Shown: positions 36,554 to 45,882 of the stretch, piece by piece
Numbering within the stretch: position 1 is the stretch's first letter
Layout: every line of letters starts with the position of its first letter
NCBI GenBank assembly: GCA_964472305.1
Contig: CAYYJR010000003.1
Coordinates: 62,001-126,000 of the forward strand
From: CAYYJR01 sp964472305
GTDB lineage: Bacteria > Armatimonadota > Hebobacteria > CAIYQO01
DNA: 64,000 bases
Direction of reading: 5' to 3'
Notes under the pieces: model-generated
Seen by the model: the letters and a program-made list of their open reading frames with translations, nothing else
Told to the model about the DNA's origin: nothing
Databases searched by the model: none
Position numbers and translations under genes: made by a program

Positions 36554-37231
36554 TCACTGCTGTCCGTGCGATTTTTTCGCCACCAGTACGGCGTCGACGA
36601 TGCCGTAAATCCACACCGCGGCGAGCAGGATGAGTACGAAGATGCTCATGCTGTGCAGCAGTTGCGGAAAATAGGAGACCGGAATGCCCGGCTGACCCTC
36701 CGGAAGTTGTAATTGCTTGCGAATGCCGTCCATGGCATACCAGGCCTGGTTGATGACATAGCGAGCAAACGCCATATCGACGAACACCAGCACGCCGCCC
36801 TTCAACAACTCGCCATTGTAAAACTGGCCCAGTCCGGGGAGCAAGGCGGAGAGCGCCGCGGACGCCCAGATGGGTCGGCGCACGTGGAACGACCAGATGG
36901 ATTCGTCATCATCGGGGAGTTGATGCGCGCGAAACTCCGGCTCGTGCACCTTCATCACCGCGTTGGCGAATTTGTCCTCGATGCGGGTATTCTCCGGTTC
37001 CAGTTCGCATGCGCGGTGGTAAAGCTGCTCCGCCATCTTAAAGCGTCGGCGGGCGAAAGCCAGGTCACCCTCCAGTTCCAGCACGGCGGGGTGATCCGGC
37101 GCCATTGCCTTCACACGGGCCAGTCGTTCCTCGACTTCGTTGTAGCGCTCCTGGCGCATGCGCAGGTGAATCTCCACCAGCAGGTGGTCAAGGTCCTGCG
37201 CCAGCGGCGGGGTGGCGCCGGGATCCGTCAT
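36554..37231 (-). CDS. TPR-like protein with C-terminal membrane (DUF5683/TM2-like) domain
   Basis: 225 aa, two parts. Residues ~10-90 are a TPR-like helical repeat (ERLARVKAMAPDHPAVLELEGDLAFARRRFKMAEQLYHRACELEPEN pattern, in two repeats). Residues ~115-225 hold membrane helices with the motif ALSALLPGLGQFYNGELLKG, as in TM2/DUF5683-type proteins, and end in a basic KKSHGQQ. ATG 37231 overlaps the rsfS TGA (ATGA), so the two are translationally coupled. The role is not known; the arrangement suggests a membrane scaffold linked to translation-related genes by position only. Confidence 0.75.
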   Translation of the reverse strand: MTDPGATPPLAQDLDHLLVEIHLRMRQERYNEVEERLARVKAMAPDHPAVLELEGDLAFARRRFKMAEQLYHRACELEPENTRIEDKFANAVMKVHEPEFRAHQLPDDDESIWSFHVRRPIWASAALSALLPGLGQFYNGELLKGGVLVFVDMAFARYVINQAWYAMDGIRKQLQLPEGQPGIPVSYFPQLLHSMSIFVLILLAAVWIYGIVDAVLVAKKSHGQQ

Positions 37232-37584
37232 GGCGCTGACTCCTCGGGGAGTGGCACGCGGGGAGCGTCGGCCCACAAGCGCGCCAGTTGATAGAAATCG
37301 CGATGCTCGGCGTCAAACAAGTGCAGAATGACGTCGCCCAAGTCCACCAGCACCCATGACACATCGTTGACGCCTTCCGTGCGGACGCCGCGCTCGCCAG
37401 CTTGTTTCGCCGCTGCCTCCACGCTGTCGACAATGGCGTGGCTCTGCACGGCGGAAGTGACGGTGGCGATCACGAAGTAATCCGCGATAAGCGTCAACCC
37501 GCGCAGGTCGAGGATGATGATATCCTGCGCCTTTTTCGCGAGCACCGCCTCAACCACCAGGTGTGTTTTAGCCAATGAATCCAA
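37228..37584 (-). CDS. rsfS: Ribosomal silencing factor RsfS
   Basis: A 118-aa RsfS (RsfA/YbeB) protein that binds L14 on the large subunit and blocks subunit joining when nutrients are scarce. The family core is clear: KKAQDIIILDLRGLTLIADYFVIATVTSAVQ (pattern in residues ~17-47) and WVLVDLGDVILHLFDAEHRDFYQLARLW at the end. The start is a TTG at 37584 with GGAGAG about 9 bp upstream. It follows the LCP gene by 60 bp on the same strand, a neighbourhood common in Firmicutes and Chloroflexota. Confidence 0.95.
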   Translation of the reverse strand: MDSLAKTHLVVEAVLAKKAQDIIILDLRGLTLIADYFVIATVTSAVQSHAIVDSVEAAAKQAGERGVRTEGVNDVSWVLVDLGDVILHLFDAEHRDFYQLARLWADAPRVPLPEESAP

Positions 37585-37644
37585 ACGTACCTACTCTCCT
37601 CACTACGATCACGGTCGCCGTTGCTTCGGCAGTATACCCGTATT

Positions 37645-39012
37645 TTACCGTGTTGATGCCGTAGACGACACCGCGGTCTCTTTCGGTTGTTCGGCAGCAT
37701 CGCTGCCCAGCACCAGCGTAATCTCTGCCGGCGGAGGCACTTTGATCCGCTTGCCGAAATCCGCTCCCGCGGGCGGCGCGGTGTTGATATCGACACGCAC
37801 TACCCCGAACTGGGTTGCCAGTGACTGTGCCACCGCTTTACTGTGCGGAGTGGCCAGCACCGTCGTGGTTGGCACCGGCTCCGGCAGCGTGCCGACCGCC
37901 ACCACATTGTAGACATTTTCATCAATCTGATCGCGCACGTCGCGGGCCAGGCGGGGCTTGCCGCTGCCATTCAGCACCATCACCGTCGGACGCGGGCCGT
38001 TCAGCACCTCGTTCACCACCTGCGCGGCAGCGTCCGGGTCATCGACCTCCACCGCCGACGCACGACCTTTGGTGACGGGCGTGGTCGGCAACTGGACGGA
38101 ATACATCCCGGCCAAACCGATCTGCCCGACAACATGCTTGAGTGCCAGCATATCGTTTGGCCGCAGATTGGTCACCATCATCTTCATGATCGGGCCCAGC
38201 AAGCGCGGCAGTTGCGACTTCATCTCCGGCCGGTTGATCTTGGCCGCCACCGCGCGGATGAACTGGTCCTGGCGGCGCATGCGCCCGTAATCACCCTCGG
38301 CATCGTGGCGGAAACGCACGTAGCCCATCGCCTGCGTTCCGTTCAACACCTGCACGCCCGGCTTGAGATGGATATACAGGTTCTGGTAGTTGTCGTCATA
38401 ATCCATCTTCTTTTCGACGTTCACTTCCACTCCGCCCAGCGCGTCCACGATATCCTTGAAACCACCGGTCTGGATGCGCACGTAATAGTCGATCAGAATG
38501 TGCTGTCCGGTCAGCTCGGACAGCAGGCCGGCGACGACATTTTTCGCCAGACCGATGCGCTTGTCTTCGGTATCGCCGCCATGCTGATACGCGCCGTTGA
38601 TCTTGCCCCGGCCATGGCCGGGAATATCGACCCAGGTGTCGCGCGGAATGGACAGAATGGCGAGGCTGGGCTTCACCAGATCCACCCGGATGAATTTAAT
38701 AGTATCCGAGCGCCGGCTGCCGTCATCGACGAAGTTGCTGTCCGCACCGAGCAGCAGGATGTTCACCTGTTGCTGGCCATGAAAGGGTGGCGCGTGATGA
38801 ATGCGTCCGCTCAGGTAATCGGCCCCCATGCCCATGATACTGGGAAGTTGCCAGGGCGTGACATGCAGATACAGGCAAATACCGGTAAGTCCGACCAGCA
38901 GCAATACTATACATCCACAGAGGAACTTGCGCAGGCCCGCCTGTTTGCGGCGTCGGGTGAGCATTCGCTCTTTTCGCTGTGGCGGCTCGACGACCGGCAC
39001 GGTGTCTGTCAT
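37645..39012 (-). CDS. LytR-CpsA-Psr (LCP) family protein with LytR_C domain
   Basis: 455 aa. One membrane helix (~30-50) precedes the LCP catalytic domain: VNILLLGADSNFVDDGSRRSDTI pattern at ~83-106, SLAILSIPRDTWVDIPGHGRGKIN (~113-137, with the Arg and Asp that bind the polyprenyl phosphate) and AMGYVRFRHDAEGDYGRMRRQDQFI. From ~330 a LytR_C domain follows (TVMVLNGSGKPRLARDVRDQI). LCP enzymes transfer lipid-linked glycans onto cell wall polymers. In a diderm its product may be an envelope or exopolysaccharide attachment. GGAGAG lies 6 bp before ATG 39012. Confidence 0.92.
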   Translation of the reverse strand: MTDTVPVVEPPQRKERMLTRRRKQAGLRKFLCGCIVLLLVGLTGICLYLHVTPWQLPSIMGMGADYLSGRIHHAPPFHGQQQVNILLLGADSNFVDDGSRRSDTIKFIRVDLVKPSLAILSIPRDTWVDIPGHGRGKINGAYQHGGDTEDKRIGLAKNVVAGLLSELTGQHILIDYYVRIQTGGFKDIVDALGGVEVNVEKKMDYDDNYQNLYIHLKPGVQVLNGTQAMGYVRFRHDAEGDYGRMRRQDQFIRAVAAKINRPEMKSQLPRLLGPIMKMMVTNLRPNDMLALKHVVGQIGLAGMYSVQLPTTPVTKGRASAVEVDDPDAAAQVVNEVLNGPRPTVMVLNGSGKPRLARDVRDQIDENVYNVVAVGTLPEPVPTTTVLATPHSKAVAQSLATQFGVVRVDINTAPPAGADFGKRIKVPPPAEITLVLGSDAAEQPKETAVSSTASTR

Positions 39013-39181
39013 ACAACGCTCTCCATCGATTGGGTATCTCCTGTCATCGCTGCACCGAAGGGCACGGCGATGAACGGATTGTTACAACTACGCGATCTCC
39101 TGGCCGATTCATTGTAACACACGAACCGGCGATGGGAAAGCATCCCGAAGCAGGGGACGCTCCGGCGAGGATGGCGCTCGA

Positions 39182-41812
39182 TTATCTGTTCAGCGCCGTG
39201 GCGCCAACCTGGGCGATCTCCTCCGCGGCGCGCCGTCCGGACGCGATCGCCGCCACCGCGGTGGCGCCGCCGTTGACCAGGTCGCCACCCGCGTATACCC
39301 CCGCGCGGCTGGTGCGGGTGGAATCCTCGGCGACGGCGATCAACCCCTCGGGGGTGAGCGCGATACCCGGCAGCAGCACCGCCAGTTCGTTCGGAGGCAG
39401 TTGTCCGATCGCCTCGACGACAAGGTCGACTTCCAGCAGGTATTCCGAGTTCGGCATCACCCGCGGGCGCCGACGGCCTGAAGCATCGGGCGCGCCCAGT
39501 TCCGTGCGCGCGATGCGCAGGCCGATCAGGCGGTTGGCGGCATCAGTCTGAAAGGCAACCGGTTGGGCGAGAATCAGAAAATGCACCCCGGCGTCCAGCG
39601 CGTGGTTGCGTTCCTCCGGCCACGCCGGCAGTTCGGCGAAGGAGCGGCGGTATACCAGATACACGTCGGCGGCGCCGGCCTGCACGGCGGAGACAGCGGC
39701 GTCCATCGCCGAATTGCCGCCGCCGATGACTGCCACGCGCGCGGGCGCCGGCTGTCCGCCGTGCTTCACCGCGCGCAAGAATTGCAGCGCGTCGGTGATG
39801 CCTTCCGCAGGATGCGGAGCGTCAAGTTGTTGCGCGCGCGGCAAACCCAACCCGATGAAGGCGGCGTCGAAGCCTTCGGCCAATACGTCGTCCAGCGTGA
39901 ACGCCGGGGACAGCGCCGTGCCCGCGCGCCATGCCAGCCGTTCAGGGTCATGGAGGTCGAGCACGGCGGCGATCTCCGCGCGCAGCACCGCGCCGGGCAT
40001 GCGCTCCTCGGGAATAGTGGCGTCCACCGTGCCGCCCGGCGCCTCCGCGGCGTCGAAGATGGTCACGCGGCAGCCCAGTTCCAGCAGGCGCACCGCACAG
40101 GCAATGCCCGCTGGCCCGGCGCCGATGACCGCCACGCGCGTGCGGTTCGCGGGGGGCAGTTCCAGCCTGGTCCAGCCATGTTTGCGCGCGGTGAGCGCCA
40201 CGTATTTCTGCAACTGGCGGATGGGCACAGCGGTGTCGGAGAAGATGTGCTCGATGCAGCCGCCTTCGCATTGCACCTCCACCGGGCAGACGTGGGCGCA
40301 GATTTCCGGCAGCGGATTGGCCTGACGCAGGATGCGGTATGCTTCGCGATCGTCACCTTCGGCGATTTTGCCGATAAAACCGGGGATGTCCACTCCGGCG
40401 GGGCAGCGCTCGCGACAGGTGGGCACCGCGCACAGCCGGCACTGTGCGGCCAGCGCGCGTGCCTGGTCCGCGCTGTAGCGCCGACCTTCGCGATAAATGG
40501 GGCCATACACCTCCGCGTCGCGCACCACGCAACCGGAGCGCCCACCGTCGCGCATGATCTGCGTGCAGGCGGAACAGGTGACGCAGCTCTTTTTCGGATC
40601 CATGCGGCCCTGGTGCAGCAGGTCGCGGGCGAAGTCGGGATAAGCAAGGGCGCCGCGCCCCAGGCCGACCAGCGTGGTCCACCCGCGCTCGATGGCGGCG
40701 GCGGCGAGATGCGGGAAGAACTGGCGTACCCACGTGTAACCGGAGCCGACCACCGCCAGCGACGGAAACCCCTGCTGCACCCCGCGGGTGATATGCACGA
40801 AACGATGCAGCGATTCCAGCGGGTGTTCGCCGGGTGTATACATGCCTTTGATGGGAAAATCGAACGGGCGCCCGACGTGCGGATTGAAGTAGGGATTGCC
40901 GATAGTGGTATTCAGCGCGCCGTAGCCCAGCGCCTGCAACTGTGCGATCAGTTGACGCGGCTCGGTGAAATCGGGTAGCGTCGCGTCCTCGCGGTCCATG
41001 CCCCAGCCGTACGGATATTCCAGCGCGTCGAAGATGTTCAGCCGCGAGGTGACTTCCAGGCCCGGCACGGCCTGACGGATCTTCTTCACCGTTTCCCGCA
41101 GGAAACGCGTGCGGTTTTCGAAGCTGTCGCCGTAGCGGGAATTTTCGCGAGTGAACGAGGCCAGCAGCTCGGAGAGGAGGTAACGATGGCACGATTTGAT
41201 ATCGACCGCGTCGAAACCCGCCTCGCGCGCCAGTAGCGCGGCGCGCACGTAGGCGTCCTGCAACGCGTCGAGGTAATCGTCGGTGAGCAACGGGGTGTCC
41301 GGCGTGACGCTGGAGTAGGGATCGATGATGGAATGGTGGGCAATCAGCGGCGCGGGCACGCCTTCGGGTTTGCTGTAGCGACCGGAATGGGTGAGTTGCA
41401 GCACGAGGAGGGGACGGAAATTGTCGCCCATCGTCCGGCGCGCCGCGGCGTGAATGCGCTCTACCAAGTGCTTGTGACCGTCCAGGCTGGTCGGATTGAT
41501 CCAGAGTTGAAACGGATTGGCGCGCCCTTCGGGTGCCACCGCGCACGCCTCCAACCATATCAATCCCGCGCCGCCGGCGGCGAAGCGCTCGTATTTGCGA
41601 TAGGTCAGCTCACTGGGCCGTCCCTCGTGATCGCAATCGCATCCTTCCATCGGCTGCACGGCCATGCGGTTCGGCACGGTCAGCGCGCCGAACGACGCCG
41701 GCGTGCCGAGAATCTCGAACCGCTCGCTCAGTGGCAGGTCGAGTCCGAGCTCGGTGATTTTCTCCTGCAATTCGTCGATGGAATTGAAACGAAAACGCGC
41801 GTGCGCAGCCAT
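39182..41812 (-). CDS. Fusion: OYE-type NADH:flavin oxidoreductase plus GltD-like pyridine nucleotide-disulfide oxidoreductase
   Basis: 876 aa. Residues ~20-400 are an Old Yellow Enzyme TIM barrel (LTVPNRMAVQPMEGCDCD; LQLTHSGRYSKP; GFDAVDIKSCHRYLLSEL), followed by a Cys cluster CVTCSACTQIMRDGG that can hold a 4Fe-4S as in dienoyl-CoA reductases. Residues ~440-876 match the small subunit of glutamate synthase: CRLCAVPTCRERCPAGVDIPGF, CPVEVQCEGGC, FAD motif VAVIGAGPAGIACAVRL and NADPH motif VAVIGGGNSAMDAAVSA. ATG 41812 with GGAG 5 bp upstream. It probably shuttles electrons from NAD(P)H through FeS to an FMN barrel; the acceptor is unknown. Confidence 0.85.
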   Translation of the reverse strand: MAAHARFRFNSIDELQEKITELGLDLPLSERFEILGTPASFGALTVPNRMAVQPMEGCDCDHEGRPSELTYRKYERFAAGGAGLIWLEACAVAPEGRANPFQLWINPTSLDGHKHLVERIHAAARRTMGDNFRPLLVLQLTHSGRYSKPEGVPAPLIAHHSIIDPYSSVTPDTPLLTDDYLDALQDAYVRAALLAREAGFDAVDIKSCHRYLLSELLASFTRENSRYGDSFENRTRFLRETVKKIRQAVPGLEVTSRLNIFDALEYPYGWGMDREDATLPDFTEPRQLIAQLQALGYGALNTTIGNPYFNPHVGRPFDFPIKGMYTPGEHPLESLHRFVHITRGVQQGFPSLAVVGSGYTWVRQFFPHLAAAAIERGWTTLVGLGRGALAYPDFARDLLHQGRMDPKKSCVTCSACTQIMRDGGRSGCVVRDAEVYGPIYREGRRYSADQARALAAQCRLCAVPTCRERCPAGVDIPGFIGKIAEGDDREAYRILRQANPLPEICAHVCPVEVQCEGGCIEHIFSDTAVPIRQLQKYVALTARKHGWTRLELPPANRTRVAVIGAGPAGIACAVRLLELGCRVTIFDAAEAPGGTVDATIPEERMPGAVLRAEIAAVLDLHDPERLAWRAGTALSPAFTLDDVLAEGFDAAFIGLGLPRAQQLDAPHPAEGITDALQFLRAVKHGGQPAPARVAVIGGGNSAMDAAVSAVQAGAADVYLVYRRSFAELPAWPEERNHALDAGVHFLILAQPVAFQTDAANRLIGLRIARTELGAPDASGRRRPRVMPNSEYLLEVDLVVEAIGQLPPNELAVLLPGIALTPEGLIAVAEDSTRTSRAGVYAGGDLVNGGATAVAAIASGRRAAEEIAQVGATALNR

Positions 41813-41979
41813 AGACACTCCGTCATCAGTAGGGTAAGGGACAGAAAACCCGGTGGAAAGGATACCCGCCGGACATGCGAAGTGTCAATCTTTGGGCGTA
41901 AGACGTATACGATACGGCTGCCAACAGCACGACCCCCGCTAAGGACGCAGGGGTTGTGCGATACTGAAAACCGTCGAGA

Positions 41980-42375
41980 TTACTGGGACAATACGTTTGG
42001 TCCCGGCGTCGCACTCTTGCCGCCGTATTGGGCATCGCCGAACGCGAGGATGGGCAAGAAAACGATTGGCAACAGGATCAACCCGATGGCAAAGCCAGTG
42101 CCCATGTCGAACGCTTCCGCCAGCGCCAGCGTAACCATAATCGCGATTACGATATTCACCACCGGAATGAACATCAGGATCAGCCACCACCCGGGCTTGC
42201 CGGCGATCTCGCAAAGCACATAGATGTTGTAGATGGGAACGATCGCAGCCCATCCCGGTTGTCCTGCCTTGTCGAAGACGCGCCACATCGAAGCGAGCAA
42301 CAACACGAGGATCAGGACATACACGATGGTAAAACCTGCTCCTAAACCTACCGCAGCAGCACTACCAGAATCCAT
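41980..42375 (-). CDS. DUF5684-type multi-span membrane protein
   Basis: 131 aa, about four hydrophobic segments. The pattern WRVFDKAGQPGWAAIVPIYN (~31-50) and EIAGKPGWWLILMFIPVVN is the conserved part of DUF5684, a family of unknown function often annotated as signal peptidase-like by overprediction. AAAGGAGCATCTC precedes ATG 42375. No enzymatic motif is seen. Confidence 0.82.
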   Translation of the reverse strand: MDSGSAAAVGLGAGFTIVYVLILVLLLASMWRVFDKAGQPGWAAIVPIYNIYVLCEIAGKPGWWLILMFIPVVNIVIAIMVTLALAEAFDMGTGFAIGLILLPIVFLPILAFGDAQYGGKSATPGPNVLSQ

Positions 42376-42755
42376 GAGATGCTCCTTTCATATGACAGTC
42401 GAGTATTGGGCAAATGCATTACGAGAGCAATGCAGTGAATGTGCAGTCGGTTGGGAAATAGTATTTTCGACCGGGTTGTTCTTCCTGAAACCGGTTGATT
42501 ATACAACGATACTGCAAAAATCCTGAAATGACAAGGGTAAGGGTAAAAACGGGATGCGTGGGCAACGGCGCGACCACGGTAGTGATGTGCTCTGCGCCAT
42601 GAGTGTTGCTCTGGTATTTCACTCGTGCGCCAGCGGTGATTCTACGGATTATCTCATCAACTGACAGTCGCACGGTCTGTCACAGCAAGAGCCTTGTCCA
42701 ATGGCTGCGTAGACCTGAACACCGGCAGCGACGGCGAAAGGAAAAGGCGCGCGTC
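42376..42755. other. Intergenic region between DUF5684 and DinB genes
   Basis: 380 bp between two minus-strand genes. A GTG-initiated frame of 84 codons at 42419-42673 (minus) has no ribosome site and no recognisable sequence, so it is not called. Nothing else is seen. Confidence 0.35.
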
Positions 42756-43262
42756 TCACATCCCGCTGTCATCCGCCGACGGACCGTAGACCGACGGAAG
42801 CGGAATATCGTGCAGGCGCAGATACATGCCGAGTTGGGCGCGATGGTGGATCACGTGGCTGAGCACGAAGAAGCGCAGCACCGCGAGGCGCGGCTGGGTG
42901 AAGATAACCTGACTGCCGTCCAGCAGCGTCCACGGCTTCCGCATCGTCTCGTCACTGGCCGCGGTCAACGCGGCACGGGCGGCAGCGGTATTGGCGTCAA
43001 AGCGCTCCAGCAACTCCTGGCGCGATGTGGCGGCCACCGTCCGCATCGGTTCGCCCCCCGGTGGGGCGATATCCAGTTCGTCGGTGGTCAGCGTGAACGC
43101 CGCCCATCCGGGAAGACTGGCGAGGTGCGTCGCCAACTCGCCAAGGGTCCAGGACTTCGCATGCGGTCGCCAGCCGAACTGCGCGTCGGGCACGCGTTCC
43201 AGCATTTTCCGCGTGATTTCCATTTCGTGGTCGAATTCCGGAAGAATCATCTCGTTCAGCAT
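42756..43262 (-). CDS. DinB-family metal-dependent helical-bundle protein
   Basis: 168 aa from ATG 43262 (AAAGGAGTTCACG upstream; frame extends 16 codons). It is a DinB/YfiT-type four-helix bundle: EMEITRKMLERVPDAQFGWRP start, LGELATHLASLPGW and the metal triad-like His residues in VLSHVIHHRAQLGMYLRLHD. Many DinB proteins are thiol S-transferases (for bacillithiol, mycothiol or glutathione). Which thiol this organism uses is unknown. Confidence 0.88.
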   Translation of the reverse strand: MLNEMILPEFDHEMEITRKMLERVPDAQFGWRPHAKSWTLGELATHLASLPGWAAFTLTTDELDIAPPGGEPMRTVAATSRQELLERFDANTAAARAALTAASDETMRKPWTLLDGSQVIFTQPRLAVLRFFVLSHVIHHRAQLGMYLRLHDIPLPSVYGPSADDSGM

Positions 43263-43854
43263 CGTGAACTCCTTTTCGTGCAGTATGCGTTCACCCGTGT
43301 CAGCGTGCACGCGTCAGAAATGCTGGTATCGCGGGCAATCTGACATCGTGCAACACGTGGAAATGGACCTCGTGTTGCGCCCCACGTCCTGCCAACGACG
43401 GGGACCAGGGATCCAGCAAAAGTGGAATCGCATTGTGCGGATTTGCGCTAACGCCCCGTCGTAGAATTCACCGTTCGGTGCACGAATTCCTGCCATGACG
43501 CCGTTACGCCACACCAAATGCGTGATGGGGGCTGATGGCCTGTCAACCCCCGTCACGGTTTCGATGGATAGATGTTCTCCCTATTCAGTTGTCGTGGCTC
43601 TTTCGGTTCTATGATAAACTGCGCAGGTAGTGTTGATATCCCCCCCTGCTCAGCGGAGTAACCGCCATTTGCCCCGATTCGTGTTAATATTTCATCAAGG
43701 GTCGACTCGGTGCCGCGATAACGCTGGCAGCCGCGGCGGCGGTGGCGAGAATGTGAAAGCTCGGATCCACAAGCCGAGTGATGACCGAAAATACAATCGC
43801 TGGTCGCCCGGGGCGATCGTCACCAGGACCGTGCCCGATATCGCGGTTTTCCTC
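43263..43854. other. Intergenic region before the DinB gene
   Basis: 592 bp with no gene I can support. Open frames at 43314-43556 (minus) and the plus-strand extension into the kinase are shadows. No repeat or promoter stands out. Confidence 0.35.
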
Positions 43855-45024
43855 TTATTCGACGACTGCCGGCAGCGTAATCGTCACCCGCGTGCCGGCG
43901 CCGGATTGGCTGTCGAGCGTCAGCGTGCCGCCATGCGCTTCCACCAGGCCGCGGGCAATGCGCAGGCCCAGGCCGCTGTGGCGGTCGCCGGGGGTACGGG
44001 CGGCATCGGCGCGATAAAAAGGATCGAAGAGGTAGGGCAGGTGTTCCGCCGTGATGCCCGCGCCGCTGTCGCATACCACCAGCGTGCGCGGATCGTTATC
44101 GGCTACCGCCAGTTGCACGGTGGCGCCGTGTCCGGCATAGCTGATGGCGTTATCGAGCAGGTTGTCCAGCACCTGCGCCAGCCGATGCGGATCGCCGTCC
44201 ACCAGCACCGGGTCGCCGGCCGCCGGCGAAGACAGCACGATGCCGGCGGCGTCGGCGGCCGGCGCGTGCGCCTCCAGTGCCTCGATAGCCAGCGCGCGCA
44301 GATCCACCGGTTCGCGGTGCAGCGACAACTCACGCAAGTCGAGGCGCGTCAGATCAAGCAGATCATCCACCAGACGCCGCAGGCGGTCTGCCGTTTCGAC
44401 CATGGTGCTCAGCGCCAATGTGCGGCGCTCCGGCTGTGCGGCGACGCCGTCGCGCAATGCCTCCGCCATGGTCTTCAACGTAGCGACCGGACTGCGCAGG
44501 TCGTGAGCAACATCGGCCAACAACTGCCGGCGGCGGCGCGCGTCGTCCTCCTGTGCGGCCAGTTGCGCGGCCACGCGCGCGGCCATCTCGTTCATGGCGG
44601 CAGCCACGCGGGTAAATTCGTCATCGCCCGCCAGTGGAATGCGATGCGCGAATTCGCCACGATGAAAGGCACACGCGCCGTCGCTCAATGCGGTAAGCGG
44701 GCGGGTGATGCGCCGGCTCAACCACGCGCCGGCGCAGAGGGCCAGCAATAAGGCGATGCACAACCGCGCCAGGAACGCCCCCTTGCCGATGGGCAGCGGC
44801 AGCCAAAGCACGGGCATGTTGCCTTCGCGCGCCAGCGTCCACATCGTGCGCAACGATTCGCGCACTGCGGGTGGCGCGTGATGCCAGTGTTGCCGAATGG
44901 CGACCGCTTCCTGTCGCGCGAAGTAGATCACCGTGCCGGCGCTCAACAGCCAGCTTAGCACGATCACCGCCAGGATCGTCAGGGTCAGGCGGACGCGGAC
45001 GTTAGATATCGGGCCGAAACGCAT
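43855..45024 (-). CDS. Sensor histidine kinase (HAMP, HisKA, HATPase)
   Basis: 389 aa. A membrane helix at ~15-34, an extracytoplasmic domain of ~45 residues, a second helix (~85-102) and a HAMP segment (RRITRPLTALSDGACAFHRG). The phosphoacceptor is His174 in ADVAHDLRSPV. The ATPase has LDNLLDNAISYAGHGATV (N box), DSGAGI (G1) and GLGLRIARGLVEAHGG (G2). ATG 45024 has GGGGAG upstream and overlaps the response regulator gene by 23 bp, so both are co-translated. The sensory loop is short, which suggests sensing within the membrane or at its surface. Confidence 0.93.
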   Translation of the reverse strand: MRFGPISNVRVRLTLTILAVIVLSWLLSAGTVIYFARQEAVAIRQHWHHAPPAVRESLRTMWTLAREGNMPVLWLPLPIGKGAFLARLCIALLLALCAGAWLSRRITRPLTALSDGACAFHRGEFAHRIPLAGDDEFTRVAAAMNEMAARVAAQLAAQEDDARRRRQLLADVAHDLRSPVATLKTMAEALRDGVAAQPERRTLALSTMVETADRLRRLVDDLLDLTRLDLRELSLHREPVDLRALAIEALEAHAPAADAAGIVLSSPAAGDPVLVDGDPHRLAQVLDNLLDNAISYAGHGATVQLAVADNDPRTLVVCDSGAGITAEHLPYLFDPFYRADAARTPGDRHSGLGLRIARGLVEAHGGTLTLDSQSGAGTRVTITLPAVVE

Positions 45025-45676
45025 AACCGACTCCCCGAACCGTCGCAATGGGACAGGGCGCCAGCCCTGCCGCAGTCAGTTTTTCCCGCAGGTGGTAAAT
45101 GTGCGAATCGACCAGGCGCGGGTCGCCGGAAAAATCCGCGCCCCACACCAGGTCGGCCAACTGGCTGCGTGAGAAGACCGTGCGCGGGCGGCGCAGCAGC
45201 GTCACCAGCAGGTCAAACTCCAGCGCCGACAGCGCCACCTCTTCGTCGCCCACCCGTGCCACGCGCTCGCCTGGCGCCACCGCCAGTGCCCCCACGCGCA
45301 ACAACTCGTTTTCGCCGCGTCCCGCCCGGCGCAATAACGCCTTGATGCGCGCCACCAGTTCCATGGCGCCGAACGGCTTCGTCAGGTAATCATCGGCGCC
45401 CAACCCCAGCGCGCGCACTTTGTCCGCCTCGCTGTCGCGCGCGGAAAGCATCAGGATCGGCAAGTCTGAGATCTGGCGCATCGCACGGCATAGCTGGAAT
45501 CCATCCATGCCCGGCATCATAATGTCGAGAATGGCGGCATGGGGTTGTTCGGCGGTAAACGCCGCCAGCGCCGCCGGCCCGTTTTCCACCCGCGTTACGC
45601 GAAATCCCTCAGCCTCCAGATACCAGCACACCGCCTCAGCCAGCGCGTGATCGTCATCGGCAATCAAAATATGCAC
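45002..45676 (-). CDS. OmpR/PhoB-type response regulator
   Basis: 224 aa from GTG 45676 (VHILIADDDHAL), chosen because GGAGG lies ~10 bp upstream and the receiver then starts normally; the frame extends 21 codons upstream. Receiver Asp51 is in AAILDIMMPGMDGFQ, with the acidic pocket at ADDD and Lys in LTKPFGA. The C-terminal winged helix has VALSALEFDLLVTLLRRP and VDSHIYHLREKL. It is the partner of the kinase that overlaps its 3' end. Its target is not known; OmpR-type regulators bind tandem ~11-bp repeats such as those at 63514-63541, an untested suggestion. Confidence 0.95.
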   Translation of the reverse strand: MHILIADDDHALAEAVCWYLEAEGFRVTRVENGPAALAAFTAEQPHAAILDIMMPGMDGFQLCRAMRQISDLPILMLSARDSEADKVRALGLGADDYLTKPFGAMELVARIKALLRRAGRGENELLRVGALAVAPGERVARVGDEEVALSALEFDLLVTLLRRPRTVFSRSQLADLVWGADFSGDPRLVDSHIYHLREKLTAAGLAPCPIATVRGVGYAFRPDI

Positions 45677-45834
45677 GGACAGAACGCCTCCGCGAGAGGT
45701 TATTGCCTGCAAGATACTCCCAGGCGGACGGATGGTCAAGCGGGAAGCTATAATCCAATTCCGGCACCTTTCCTCCTCAACCGATATAACGTATTACTCT
45801 CAGGGACGAATGGTTGTAACCGCTGCCGGTCAAC

Positions 45835-45866
45835 GCCACTCTCCCCCTGTTGTGGGGGAGAGTGGC
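45835..45866 (-). repeat. Perfect hairpin downstream of the 45883 gene
   Basis: GCCACTCTCCCCC and GGGGGAGAGTGGC form a 13-bp perfect stem with loop TGTTGT, 16 bp after the stop of the neighbouring gene. There is no T-run, so it may be a factor-dependent end, an mRNA stabiliser or a REP-like element. Confidence 0.5.
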
Positions 45867-45882
45867 GAAGGCTTCGCGTTTC

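Noticed and set aside
42419..42673. 84-codon minus-strand gene
   Set aside because: GTG start with no ribosome site, no recognisable sequence and no domain.
43314..43556. 80-codon gene on the minus strand
   Set aside because: Composition and lack of a ribosome site argue against it.
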